Source of the DNA: Pollutimonas sp036675275
GTDB taxonomy: Bacteria; Pseudomonadota; Gammaproteobacteria; Burkholderiales; Burkholderiaceae_B
Assembly: GCA_036675275.1 (NCBI GenBank)
Contig: JAKFFG010000062.1
Span: 69,184 to 133,183, forward strand
Direction of reading: 5' to 3'
Length of the DNA stretch: 64,000 nt
Each line of letters starts with the position of its first letter. Position 1 is the stretch's first letter. Below, piece by piece: positions 33,179-41,680 of this stretch. The position numbers were made by a program, and so were the translations under genes. Under the pieces are notes generated by a model that saw nothing but the letters and a program-made list of their open reading frames with translations, made no database searches and was not told the DNA's origin.

Positions 33179-34945
33179 ATGACTTCTGTACCGAGCCCCG
33201 CTCCCATCTCGAATTTTCTGCGCACCATCATTGATAACGACCTTGCCAAAGGCCGTTATGCGGGCAAGCGCTGGGCGGGCAAGCCCGGGCCGGCGTCGGT
33301 GCAGCAGCAAGGCAGCGTCGACACCGCCCAGATCCGCACGCGTTTCCCGCCCGAACCCAATGGTTACCTGCACATCGGACACGCCAAGGCAATTTGCCTG
33401 AATTTCGGCCTGGCCCGCGACTACCATGGCGCCTGCCATTTGCGCTTCGACGACACCAATCCCGAAAAAGAAGAAGACGAATACGTCAACGCCATTATCG
33501 ACATGGTGCAATGGCTGGGCTTCGACTGGACTTACGGTACTGAATCCAACTGCTATTTCGCCAGCGATTACTTTGGATTTATGTATCAGTTTGCGCAAGA
33601 TCTGGTGCGCGCCGGTCATGCCTATGTCGACGAACAGAACGCCGAGCAGATACGCGCGATGCGGGGCACGCTTACTGAAAAAGGCAAAGATTCGCCATGG
33701 CGCGACCGCCCGGCCGAGGAATCGCTTGCACTTCTCGAGGAAATGCGCCAGGGCAAGCATCCTGACGGCAGCCTGGCGCTGCGCGCCAAGATCGACATGG
33801 GTTCGCCCAATATCAATATGCGCGACCCGGTGATGTATCGCATCAGGCATACGGCACATCATCGCAGCGGCAACGAGTGGTGCATTTATCCCATGTACGC
33901 CTGGGCGCACCCCGTCGAGGACGCGCTGGAAGGCATTACGCACAGCATTTGCACTCTGGAATTCGAAGACCAGCGGCCATTCTACGACTGGATACTCAAC
34001 CATCTTGCCGAACTGGGCCAGCTCGCGCTGCCGCTGCCGCGACAGTACGAATTCGCACGGCTGAACCTCAGCTATGTCGTAACCAGCAAACGCAAGCTGC
34101 TGCAACTTGTGCGCGAAGGCCGGGTAAACGGGTGGGACGACCCCCGCATGCCTACACTGGCCGGTTTGCGCCGCCGCGGCTACACACCGGAATCCATACG
34201 GCTTTTCTGCGATCGGCTGGGCGTTTCCAAGGCGGATTCGCGCATCGACTACAGCGTCCTGGAACAGGCCCTGCGCGACGATCTCGACCCCAAGGCCATG
34301 CGCACGGTCGCCGTCATCGATCCCGTCAAGCTGGTCATCACCAATTATCCGGAAGGCCAGACCGAACTATGCCATGCCCCTCGCAATCCGCACGACCCGG
34401 CATCGGGCTCCCGCGAATTCCCCTTGACCCGGGAACTCTGGATAGAGCGCGATGACTTTCACGAAAACCCGCCCAAAAAATACTTCCGCCTGTTTCCCGG
34501 CAATACAGTGCGCTTGAAGTACGGCTACATCGTCAAATGCACGGGCTGCGTCAAAGACGAGACCGGACGCGTGATCGAAGTCCATGCCGAGTATCTTCCT
34601 GAAACCAAAAGCGGTACGCCGGGCTCGGACTCGGTCAAGGTCAAGGGCAATATCACATGGGTCAGTGCGGCGCACGCCATTCCGGCAGAAATCCGCATGT
34701 ATGACCGCCTGTTCAGCGATCCGCATCCCGATGCGGGCGACAAAGACTTTCTTGCAGCGTTGAACCCCGATTCCTGCGAGATAGTGCAGGGTTGGCTGGA
34801 GCCGGGCACCCAGGCGGCGCCAGGCGCCACCTGGCAGTTTGAACGGCTGGGCTACTTCGTGGCAGACCGCCACGAGTCCACACCGGAAAAACCCGTCATC
34901 AACCGTGCCGTCACGCTCAGGGATTCCTGGGTACAAAAAGATTGA
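33179..34945 (+). CDS. glnS: Glutaminyl-tRNA synthetase
   Basis: 588 aa from ATG 33179 (MTSVPSPAPISNFLRTII); codons upstream are not family-like. Class I synthetase: RFPPEPNGYLHIGHAKAICLNFGLA with the HIGH motif, FDDTNPEKEEDEYV, DWTYGTESNCYF, the catalytic VTSKRKLLQLV loop (KMSKS equivalent), and the two anticodon-binding beta-barrels towards the C-terminus (FHENPPKKYFRLFPGNTVRLKYGYIVKC in segments). Divergent from the cyd-like operon by 110 bp; minC follows 40 bp later. Confidence 0.97.
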   Translation: MTSVPSPAPISNFLRTIIDNDLAKGRYAGKRWAGKPGPASVQQQGSVDTAQIRTRFPPEPNGYLHIGHAKAICLNFGLARDYHGACHLRFDDTNPEKEEDEYVNAIIDMVQWLGFDWTYGTESNCYFASDYFGFMYQFAQDLVRAGHAYVDEQNAEQIRAMRGTLTEKGKDSPWRDRPAEESLALLEEMRQGKHPDGSLALRAKIDMGSPNINMRDPVMYRIRHTAHHRSGNEWCIYPMYAWAHPVEDALEGITHSICTLEFEDQRPFYDWILNHLAELGQLALPLPRQYEFARLNLSYVVTSKRKLLQLVREGRVNGWDDPRMPTLAGLRRRGYTPESIRLFCDRLGVSKADSRIDYSVLEQALRDDLDPKAMRTVAVIDPVKLVITNYPEGQTELCHAPRNPHDPASGSREFPLTRELWIERDDFHENPPKKYFRLFPGNTVRLKYGYIVKCTGCVKDETGRVIEVHAEYLPETKSGTPGSDSVKVKGNITWVSAAHAIPAEIRMYDRLFSDPHPDAGDKDFLAALNPDSCEIVQGWLEPGTQAAPGATWQFERLGYFVADRHESTPEKPVINRAVTLRDSWVQKD

Positions 34946-34985
34946 ACCAAATCATGCCCAACTTTTCATTTGTGAAACCCAAGCC

Positions 34986-35765
34986 GTGAGCGACTCAACT
35001 TCAAACCGCAAGAGCCAGTTGGCACTGGACTTCAAAAGCGCCACGCTCTATGCCGTTCGCGTGGTGCTGCACAGCCACGATACGACTGAACTTGTCGGGG
35101 CGCTCGCACAGCGCATGCGCGACGCCGGCTCTTTCTTCGAGAACGAACCGGTAGTCATCGACGCCAACCAGATAGCCGAACCCATAGACTGGACCGCCCT
35201 GATCCAGGCCTTAAGCGAACACAGCCTGCACCCGGTCGGTGTGGTCGCGCAAGGGTCGAACCTCGAGGCAGCCCGCCGCTGCGGCCTGGTCACGGTCGAC
35301 CTGGCCAATCCGGCACCACGCCCAACCAGCGCGCCGGTACCCGATAAAGATGTACCCGTTGTTGCGCCGCCGGTTGCCGACGAAGTGCCGGCCAACCTGC
35401 CGACCGAACCGGCAATACCTGAAGTGGCTCCAGCCGCCATGGTCATCAACCGGCAACTGCGGTCAGGCCAGCGAATTTATGCGCGCAATACCGACTTGAT
35501 CATCATTGGTGTTGTAAGCCAGGGCGCCGAAATTATCGCCGACGGCAATATTCACGTTTATGGGCCTTTGCGGGGCAAGGCCATGGCAGGCGCCCGGGGC
35601 GACGCCAGTGCGCGAATATTCACGACGCAGCTCGACCCCGAGCTGCTGGCAATTGCAGGAGTCTACCGGGTTATCGAGACCCGGCTCGATCCAGGCCTGC
35701 TCAATCAGCCCACGATTGTGCATCTGGACGACGATCAGCTGAAAATTACGGCGCTGGGCAAGTAA
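34986..35765 (+). CDS. minC: Septum site-determining protein MinC
   Basis: 259 aa, most likely starting at GTG 34986 (VSDSTSNRKSQ), since frames upstream are not MinC-like. N-domain inhibits FtsZ assembly (LDFKSATLYAVRVVLHSHDTTELVGAL, VVIDANQI). The linker from about residue 105 to 155 is a long proline/alanine/valine-rich segment (PVPDKDVPVVAPPVADEVP). C-domain beta-helix: LRSGQRIYARNTDLIIIGVVSQGAEIIADGNIHVYGPLRGKAMAG, where it binds MinD. minC-minD-minE order is canonical. Confidence 0.94.
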   Translation: MSDSTSNRKSQLALDFKSATLYAVRVVLHSHDTTELVGALAQRMRDAGSFFENEPVVIDANQIAEPIDWTALIQALSEHSLHPVGVVAQGSNLEAARRCGLVTVDLANPAPRPTSAPVPDKDVPVVAPPVADEVPANLPTEPAIPEVAPAAMVINRQLRSGQRIYARNTDLIIIGVVSQGAEIIADGNIHVYGPLRGKAMAGARGDASARIFTTQLDPELLAIAGVYRVIETRLDPGLLNQPTIVHLDDDQLKITALGK

Positions 35766-35873
35766 GACATTTTTTGTTGCCAAGCTAAGTACAAATAGAA
35801 GCAAGATCGGGCACTATGCTGCGGTTTTGCTATACGATTACGTGATTTACCAAACTAAAGGAATTCAATCGTC

Positions 35874-36689
35874 ATGGCGCGAATTGTTGTGGTGACTTCC
35901 GGCAAAGGCGGGGTGGGCAAAACGACCACCAGCGCCAGCTTTTCTTCCGGACTGGCGATGCGGGGCCATAAAACAGTGGTTATCGACTTCGACGTAGGCT
36001 TGCGCAATCTCGATCTCATCATGGGCTGCGAGCGCCGGGTCGTTTACGATTTCGTCAATGTCATCCAGGGCGAAGCCACGCTGAATCAGGCTCTTATCCG
36101 CGACAAGCAACTGGAAAACCTGTTCATCCTGCCTGCATCCCAAACACGCGACAAAGATGCCCTGACCAAGGAAGGGGTGGAAAAGGCGCTCAAAGACCTT
36201 GCCGGGATGGGCTTTGAATACATCGTATGCGACTCGCCAGCCGGTATCGAGACCGGGGCATTGATGGCATCGTATTTTGCCGACGACGCCCTGGTAGTGA
36301 CCAACCCCGAAGTTTCGTCGGTACGTGATTCCGACCGCATTCTCGGGATATTGTCCTCCAAGTCGCGCCGTGCCGAAAAAGGCGAGGACCCCATCAAGGA
36401 GTACCTGCTGCTCACTCGATACAGCCCCAAGCGCGTGGCCGATGGCGAAATGCTGTCGCTCAAAGACATCGAAGATATCCTGCGCATCAAGCTCCTGGGC
36501 GTAGTGCCCGAATCCGAGTCCGTGCTGCAGGCATCCAACCAAGGCGTTCCGGCCATTCATATACGCGACAGCGACGTGTCGGCTGCGTACCAAGACATCG
36601 TGGCGCGCTATCTCGGCGAAGAGAAGCCTTTGCGTTTCGTCGACTATGAAAAGCCAGGCCTGTTCAAGCGCCTCTTCGGGGGAAAATAA
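35874..36689 (+). CDS. minD: Septum site-determining ATPase MinD
   Basis: 271 aa. Deviant Walker A VVTSGKGGVGKTTTSA, VVIDFDVGLRNLDLIMGCERRVVYDFVNVI, EYIVCDSPAGIE, and a C-terminal amphipathic membrane helix (PGLFKRLFGGK). MinD recruits MinC to the membrane and oscillates under MinE. RBS AAAGGAATT is upstream of the ATG. minE starts 1 bp after the stop. Confidence 0.98.
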   Translation: MARIVVVTSGKGGVGKTTTSASFSSGLAMRGHKTVVIDFDVGLRNLDLIMGCERRVVYDFVNVIQGEATLNQALIRDKQLENLFILPASQTRDKDALTKEGVEKALKDLAGMGFEYIVCDSPAGIETGALMASYFADDALVVTNPEVSSVRDSDRILGILSSKSRRAEKGEDPIKEYLLLTRYSPKRVADGEMLSLKDIEDILRIKLLGVVPESESVLQASNQGVPAIHIRDSDVSAAYQDIVARYLGEEKPLRFVDYEKPGLFKRLFGGK

Positions 36690-36690
36690 T

Positions 36691-36951
36691 ATGTCCTTTC
36701 TGTCTTTCCTGCTCGGTGAAAAAAAGACTTCTGCCAGTGTCGCCAAAGATCGCTTGCAGCTTATTCTCATTAACGAACGTGGCGACGGCATCACCCCCGA
36801 CTACCTGCCCCGTTTGCAAAAAGAACTGGTCGAGGTCATCTCGCGCTACGTGAAGATCAACCCGGAAGACATCAAGGTCAACCTTGATCGTCAGGATTCA
36901 CTTGAAATCCTCGAAGTCAAAATCGAGATGCCCCAGCCCGAAACGCGCTAA
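36691..36951 (+). CDS. minE: Cell division topological specificity factor MinE
   Basis: 86 aa from ATG 36691 (MSFLSFLLGEKKTSASVA). N-terminal amphipathic MinD-binding region followed by VAKDRLQLILINERG and the dimerisation domain (YLPRLQKELVEVISRYVKINPEDIKVNLDRQ in segments, EILEVKIEMP). MinE stimulates MinD ATPase and restricts MinCD to the poles. Ends the min operon before a strong terminator. Confidence 0.98.
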   Translation: MSFLSFLLGEKKTSASVAKDRLQLILINERGDGITPDYLPRLQKELVEVISRYVKINPEDIKVNLDRQDSLEILEVKIEMPQPETR

Positions 36952-36970
36952 GCAGAAAAGCGTAAAGAAA

Positions 36971-37004
36971 AAAAAAGCCGGTTCGCAAATGAACCGGCTT
37001 TTTT
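36971..37004. terminator. Bidirectional rho-independent terminator
   Basis: Perfect 14-bp stem AAAAAAGCCGGTTC / GAACCGGCTTTTTT with a 6-base loop; A tract upstream and T tract downstream let it serve both minE (+) and the lipoprotein gene (-). Confidence 0.95.
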
Positions 37005-37015
37005 ACATAGGGAGG

Positions 37016-37243
37016 TTATCGGTTCTTGCCGATCTGGTCGCCTATGACGCCGCCGATGGCAGCTCCGCCCACAGTGCCCAACACACCACCACCAGTAATG
37101 ACTGCACCGCCTACGGCTCCGACACCAGCGCCAGTCGCGGCGCTTCTCTCACGGCTGCTCATGTTGTCCCATGTGGAACAGCCTGCCATGGTGAATGCCA
37201 GCACGCCTGCCGCGCCGAGCTTTGTGAAGGTAGTCAATTTCAT
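37016..37243 (-). CDS. Small glycine-zipper lipoprotein
   Basis: 75 aa. Signal peptide with lipobox FTMAGC, so lipidation at Cys22 and membrane anchoring are expected. The mature part (STWDNMSSRERSAATGAGVGAVGGAVITGGGVLGTVGGAAIGGVIGD in segments) is a glycine zipper 2TM segment like OsmB/SlyB-type lipoproteins, which respond to envelope or osmotic stress. It ends in DQIGKNR. Monocistronic, with the shared terminator directly downstream. Confidence 0.88.
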   Translation of the reverse strand: MKLTTFTKLGAAGVLAFTMAGCSTWDNMSSRERSAATGAGVGAVGGAVITGGGVLGTVGGAAIGGVIGDQIGKNR

Positions 37244-37357
37244 ATTTTAATCTCCAGACATTACAAGCAATGCTTTACGTTACTCCAGTTCTTGTTGGAC
37301 AGGCGGCTTTGAAAAAAGTGCGTGGTTAACAGGAGAAACAGTTGTATCAACCCCGAT

Positions 37358-37900
37358 TCAGCCGCTCTTGATGAGCGCAAGCACTTCTTTGAACTGAGGG
37401 TGAGCCGGCGTTTCCAGCCATTCGAACATTGCCATTTCGGACGTGATTTGTTCCAATCCGTAATGGGACCAACGCAGGCCTGCCGCATGCTGGTCGTCCA
37501 GACGGCGCGATCCCACGCAATCGGTGACCAGAATCGGGTTCAATCCGATACCGGCCAGCCCCAGTCCGGTTTGTAACACGCACACATGCGCTTCGGTGCC
37601 AATTAACAACACATTGGTCCGGCCGGTGGGAAGGTCCGGGCGAAAATGCGACTCGCGGGTCGCATCAAAGTGGGTCTTGTGGATGACATGATCGACCCAG
37701 CGCCGCAGCGTGGGGTCTGTCGCGCCTATCTTGTCGGCGCAATGCTCGGTGGCAACGACTGGAACACCCAGCAACTGCGCCGCGCGCACCAGGCGCTCGG
37801 CGCAGGAGAGCACCCGTTCGCTATCGTGAATGGCCGATAACAAGGCCGACTGCATATCGACCAACAGAATCATCGAATCATGGGTGCTGAGCGTGGGCAT
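37358..37900 (-). CDS. Isochorismatase-family cysteine hydrolase
   Basis: 180 aa, single-domain. The family triad is visible: Asp in ILLVDMQ, Lys in IHKTHFDA, Cys in GTEAHVCVLQT. Middle segments VVATEHCADKIGATDP and LILVTDCVGSR-like (NPILVTDCVGSR) also fit. Members hydrolyse amides or vinyl ethers of diverse small molecules; the substrate here is unknown. Seventeen bp separate it from the upstream ettA gene on the same strand. Confidence 0.9.
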   Translation of the reverse strand: MPTLSTHDSMILLVDMQSALLSAIHDSERVLSCAERLVRAAQLLGVPVVATEHCADKIGATDPTLRRWVDHVIHKTHFDATRESHFRPDLPTGRTNVLLIGTEAHVCVLQTGLGLAGIGLNPILVTDCVGSRRLDDQHAAGLRWSHYGLEQITSEMAMFEWLETPAHPQFKEVLALIKSG

Positions 37901-37917
37901 GGCGTCTCCGTGCTAGC

Positions 37918-39591
37918 CTATTTGAGTGCCTTATAACGCAAGCGCTTGGGCTTGGCGCCTTCCTCACCCAGGCGGCGTTTCTTGTCGGCCTCGTATTCCT
38001 GATAGTTGCCGTCAAAGAATACCACCTCGGAATCGCCTTCGAATGAAAGAATGTGGGTGGCAATACGGTCGAGAAACCAGCGATCGTGGCTGATGACCAT
38101 CACACTGCCGGGAAACTCCAGCAATGCGTCTTCCAGCGCGCGCAAGGTTTCCACGTCCAGGTCGTTGGACGGCTCATCCAGCAAAAGGACGTTTCCGCCC
38201 GCAATCAATGTCTTGGCCAGATGCAGGCGACCGCGCTCGCCGCCGGAGAGCTTGCCGACCAGTTTGTTCTGGTCGCCGCCCTTGAAGTTGAAGCGCCCCA
38301 GATAGGCGCGCGACGCCATCTCGAAGCGGCCCACGGTAAGAATGTCGGCGCCATCGGATACGGCATCGAACACGGTCTTGTCGTCGGGCAGGGATTCGCG
38401 GGACTGATCAACGAATGCCAGCTTGACCGTTTTGCCGACATTGACGGAACCGGAGTCAGGCTGGTCCTGCCCGGCTATCATGCGGAAAAGGGTCGACTTA
38501 CCCGCGCCATTGGGGCCTATGACGCCCACGATCGCGCCCGCCGGCATCTTGAAGCTTAGATTATCGATGAGCAGACGATCGCCGAATGCCTTGCTGACAT
38601 TCTCGAATTCGATGACTTCGTTACCCAGGCGTTCGGCCACTGGAATGAAAATTTCCTGGGTCTCGTTGCGCTTTTGATATTCATGAGAAGACAATTCTTC
38701 AAAGCGTGCCAGGCGGGCCTTGGCCTTGGCCTGACGTCCTTTGGGGTTCTGCCTGACCCATTCCAGCTCTTTCTTGATGGTGCGCTGGCGCGCCGACTCC
38801 GACGATTCCTCCTGTTTCAGGCGATCGTCTTTTTGCTCGAGCCAGGAACTGTAGTTGCCTTTCCAGGGAATACCGTAACCCCGATCGAGTTCAAGTATCC
38901 ATTCAGCGGCGTTGTCCAGGAAGTAGCGATCATGTGTCACACCCACGACCGTGCCTGGGAACTTGCGCAAAAACTGTTCCAGCCACTCCACGCTTTCCGC
39001 GTCCAGGTGGTTGGTGGGCTCGTCCAGCAGCAGCATGTCGGGCTTGGACAGCAGCAGGCGGCACAAGGCCACACGGCGCTTTTCACCGCCGGAGAGCTTG
39101 CCGATCACAGCATCCCACGGAGCCAGCCGCAAGGCGTCTGCCGCGATTTCCATCTGGAGCTCGATGTCGTCGGCGCCGCTGGAGGCCGCCGCGGAAATGA
39201 TGGCTTCCAGTTCGGCCTGCTCGTTGGCCAGCTGGTCGAAATCGGCGTCGGGCTCGGAATAGGCTGCGTACACTTCCTCAAGGCGTTTTCTGGCCGTGAA
39301 GAGCTCGCCCAAGCCCTCTTCGACCGATTCACGCACGGTGTGTTCCGCGTTCAGCATCGGTTCCTGGGGCAAATAGCCGATCTTGATTCCCGGCATGGGA
39401 ATGGCCTCGCCCTCGATTTCGCGATCCAGGCCCGCCATGATCTTGAGCAGAGTGGATTTGCCCGAGCCGTTCAGCCCCAGCACGCCTATTTTCGCGCCTG
39501 GAAAGAACGACAAGGAGATGTCGCGCAGAATCTGTCGTTTTGGCGGCACGATCTTGCCGACCCGGTTCATCGTGTATACGTATTGAGCCAT
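37918..39591 (-). CDS. ettA: Energy-dependent translational throttle protein EttA (ABC-F)
   Basis: 557 aa soluble protein with two ABC ATPase domains and no membrane segments. Domain 1: LGLNGSGKSTLLKIMAG, LSGGEKRRVALCRLLL, DEPTNHLDAESVEWLEQFL. The arm and linker specific to EttA follow (GYGIPWKGNYSSWLEQKDDRLKQEE in segments). Domain 2: IGPNGAGKSTLFRMIAG, LSGGERGRLHLAKTL, DEPSNDLDVETLRAL. EttA binds the ribosomal E site and gates the first elongation steps according to ATP/ADP. Start MAQYVYTMNRVGKIV is the standard one. Confidence 0.97.
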   Translation of the reverse strand: MAQYVYTMNRVGKIVPPKRQILRDISLSFFPGAKIGVLGLNGSGKSTLLKIMAGLDREIEGEAIPMPGIKIGYLPQEPMLNAEHTVRESVEEGLGELFTARKRLEEVYAAYSEPDADFDQLANEQAELEAIISAAASSGADDIELQMEIAADALRLAPWDAVIGKLSGGEKRRVALCRLLLSKPDMLLLDEPTNHLDAESVEWLEQFLRKFPGTVVGVTHDRYFLDNAAEWILELDRGYGIPWKGNYSSWLEQKDDRLKQEESSESARQRTIKKELEWVRQNPKGRQAKAKARLARFEELSSHEYQKRNETQEIFIPVAERLGNEVIEFENVSKAFGDRLLIDNLSFKMPAGAIVGVIGPNGAGKSTLFRMIAGQDQPDSGSVNVGKTVKLAFVDQSRESLPDDKTVFDAVSDGADILTVGRFEMASRAYLGRFNFKGGDQNKLVGKLSGGERGRLHLAKTLIAGGNVLLLDEPSNDLDVETLRALEDALLEFPGSVMVISHDRWFLDRIATHILSFEGDSEVVFFDGNYQEYEADKKRRLGEEGAKPKRLRYKALK

Positions 39592-39732
39592 AACCTATAA
39601 AGCCAAGAAATGTGAAAACATCGATTGTAGGCCGCCGGGGAAAATAAAGTGTCGGCATCGAGTCAGAAGGCCTCCTCCATATTCCCCAAGCATGCTTTAA
39701 AATAAGTGATTCATCCTGGATCCCCGAGCATC

Positions 39733-40242
39733 ATGCCTACCAATCAAGAATCGCCGCTGGTCTTTACGACCGACGAACTCGATCTCATCGGCCGCACCGC
39801 CGACGCGCTGAGCGCCTATATGGGCAAGCCGGTCCTGGCCGAAGTCGTGGATGCCGACGAAACCGGATTCGAATGGGTCCTCTTCGCCGTACCGCTGGAC
39901 GTCGAAGACAAGGCCGACGATCTCGTCATTGTGCAGGTGGGCGGCCCCGACTCCAGAATCATCGGCAATCAGGGCGGGCTGGTCATCGCCGACGGCGACG
40001 TATTCGAATGCGAATACCTGTGGGCCATTCAGCTGTCTGACCTGGAAGGCGTGCGATTCATCAAGGTCGACCAGGAAGGCGAGGAAATCGCCTGGTCCGA
40101 GAACCTACGCGACGTCCTGCCCTTCGTCATGGCCGACGAAGCCGTCAGCGACGACATCGACGACCTTGAAGACGACAAGCCGGACGACGATGACGACATG
40201 TTCGATCCTCACGACACCGGAACGCCCCGCACGCTGCACTAG
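39733..40242 (+). CDS. Acidic hypothetical protein
   Basis: 169 aa from ATG 39733. No family is recognised with confidence. It is strongly acidic, with a C-terminal Asp/Glu tail (DDIDDLEDDKPDDDDDMFDP). The body looks like alternating strands and helices (LDLIGRTADALSAYMGKPVLAEVVDADETGFEWVLFAVPL in segments; FECEYLWAIQLSDLEGVRF). No signal peptide. Base composition matches the surroundings. Its stop lies in the first unit of a 25-bp tandem duplication. Confidence 0.75.
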   Translation: MPTNQESPLVFTTDELDLIGRTADALSAYMGKPVLAEVVDADETGFEWVLFAVPLDVEDKADDLVIVQVGGPDSRIIGNQGGLVIADGDVFECEYLWAIQLSDLEGVRFIKVDQEGEEIAWSENLRDVLPFVMADEAVSDDIDDLEDDKPDDDDDMFDPHDTGTPRTLH

Positions 40243-40282
40243 GGCCTGTTAATTTACGCTGCACCAGAGCCTGTTAATACTA
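40233..40282. repeat. 25-bp tandem duplication spanning a stop codon
   Basis: Two adjacent 25-bp units (40233-40257, 40258-40282), 21 of which align with two mismatches; each contains GGCCTGTTAAT or AGCCTGTTAAT. The first carries the TAG stop of the acidic protein gene. A related 17-mer occurs inverted at 47428-47444. Confidence 0.75.
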
Positions 40283-40304
40283 CGGGCCCTGTCCGGCCGC
40301 GCGG

Positions 40305-41231
40305 TCATGCGCGGGCGCGGTCCCGCATATACAGCAAGGCGCCTACCGGCCACATCAGGCCCACCAGCACGCGCGACCCCATGCCGCGCAAGGTCCGGTC
40401 GCCCGGCAGCGGCTGGTCGATATGCTTCAAATGCAGCGCAAAGCGCGTATACCGCGCGGCGGCCATCAGGAAGGTTTGCGGCTGGTAACGAAACCAGGGC
40501 AGGCACTCCACGACAGTATCGTGCGCCAGCAGCCATAAGCCAAGCGCGTGCTGCTGGCCTTCCCTGCTCTGCCTGGACAGCGAATCCGTACTGTCGTGGT
40601 AAACCCTGAACACCTGGTTCACGAACCGCGTCAGGTAGCCGGCGCGGGCGATGGCGCGCCACACCAGGCTTTCGGGCACGAAGCCGGCAATTTCTTCCGG
40701 AAAAGGAAACTGCAGAAGCACATCGGTGCGCAGGCAGCCGAATTTCTCGCCCTTTATATGATATTTGAACGTCATATCGAGCGCAGTGGCGTCGAATATA
40801 TCGCTGGGAAACATATCGCCGACAACATGTCCGTCCGGACGCGCGCACAGGCCTGTAATGGCCACGAATTTGGACCTTTCAGCCGGCGGTATTCCCGCCC
40901 ATGCGCCCGCCATGGCATACAGCGCATTCGTGTCGAGGCTGTCGTCGCTGTCCACCGCCACCACCAGTTCGCCATTCGCCTTTTTCACGCCGCGGTTGAA
41001 GGCAGTCTTCTTGTGCTGGTTTTTCTGCCATACATAGTGAATGGGGAAGCTGGCCTCCTGCTGCCAACCCATTACCATAGTACGCGTGTTGTCGGTGGAC
41101 CCGTCGTCGACGATCACCCACTCGAAATCCTGGAACGATTGCTCGCGCAGGGAAAGATACACTCTTTCCAGCGTATGAGCCCGGTTATAAGTGGGCGTGA
41201 TTACCGTGAATAGGTGACGCCAGGTTTGCAT
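40305..41231 (-). CDS. Family 2 glycosyltransferase
   Basis: 308 aa GT-A fold transferase. TVITPTYNRAHTLERVYLSLREQ, WVIVDDGSTDNT and VVAVDSDDSLD (metal-binding DxD) are clear. The acceptor half (about 150-230) is typical of capsule or LPS transferases (FVPESLVWRAIARAGYLTRFVNQVFRVYH in segments), with a C-terminal amphipathic region (LVGLMWPVGALLYMRDRARA) likely for membrane attachment. It is isolated from any polysaccharide cluster in this window. Acceptor and sugar unknown. Confidence 0.9.
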   Translation of the reverse strand: MQTWRHLFTVITPTYNRAHTLERVYLSLREQSFQDFEWVIVDDGSTDNTRTMVMGWQQEASFPIHYVWQKNQHKKTAFNRGVKKANGELVVAVDSDDSLDTNALYAMAGAWAGIPPAERSKFVAITGLCARPDGHVVGDMFPSDIFDATALDMTFKYHIKGEKFGCLRTDVLLQFPFPEEIAGFVPESLVWRAIARAGYLTRFVNQVFRVYHDSTDSLSRQSREGQQHALGLWLLAHDTVVECLPWFRYQPQTFLMAAARYTRFALHLKHIDQPLPGDRTLRGMGSRVLVGLMWPVGALLYMRDRARA

Positions 41232-41273
41232 TGTCTCGTTCTATCTATTTTGTGATTGAAATGATGATAGGCG

Positions 41274-41306
41274 AAAAAAAAACCACAGATATTGAATCTG
41301 CGGTTT
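41274..41306 (-). terminator. Rho-independent terminator of the 42-aa gene
   Basis: On the minus strand an 11-bp stem AAACCGCAGAT / ATCTGTGGTTT (one G-T pair, 5-base loop) is followed by a T7-9 tract. It lies 100 bp downstream of the small basic protein gene and upstream of the GT2 gene. Confidence 0.93.
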
Positions 41307-41408
41307 CCTTGCCTTACTTACATCCGGTCATGCCTTGTGCAACAAATACGGCTTTCGCAACAAAAACCTATAAGTGCAAGCTACCCGATGCCGGCCTGCG
41401 CTTGTGGC

Positions 41409-41537
41409 TTAGGCGCGCTTGACCTTTTCCAGCATCTTGAACACGCCTTTGGGCGCGCGGATGAAAAGGCGCTTGAAAGCCTTGCCCAAGCAACGGCGCT
41501 CAAGAGTATTGCGACGCGTACGTTTGATTTCTGCCAT
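41409..41537 (-). CDS. 42-residue basic protein, unknown family
   Basis: Codes for a 42-aa protein beginning MAEIKRTRRNTLERR and ending GVFKMLEKVKRA. About one third of residues are Lys/Arg; one Cys. GGAGAT sits six bases upstream of the ATG, a sigma-70-like promoter is at 41604-41633, and an intrinsic terminator lies downstream, so this is a complete monocistronic unit rather than a chance frame. It is not bL34 or bL36 by eye. The composition suggests RNA or ribosome binding, which is inference only. Confidence 0.8.
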   Translation of the reverse strand: MAEIKRTRRNTLERRCLGKAFKRLFIRAPKGVFKMLEKVKRA

Positions 41538-41603
41538 GATGATCTCCGATCTTTACATGCATAGGCGCGCAAAGACGCGGGCCCTGAATTTGGTTAACTC
41601 GCC

Positions 41604-41633
41604 ATTCTACCTTAAAAACCGGTTTACACACAA
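41604..41633 (-). promoter_or_regulatory. Sigma-70-type promoter of the 42-aa gene
   Basis: Minus strand: TTGTGT (41628-41633), 18-bp spacer, TAGAAT (41604-41609), about 70 bp before the start codon. Confidence 0.65.
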
Positions 41634-41680
41634 AAACGAGCGCCCAGCCCGGCCCTGAAAAGAACGATTATCATAACGGC

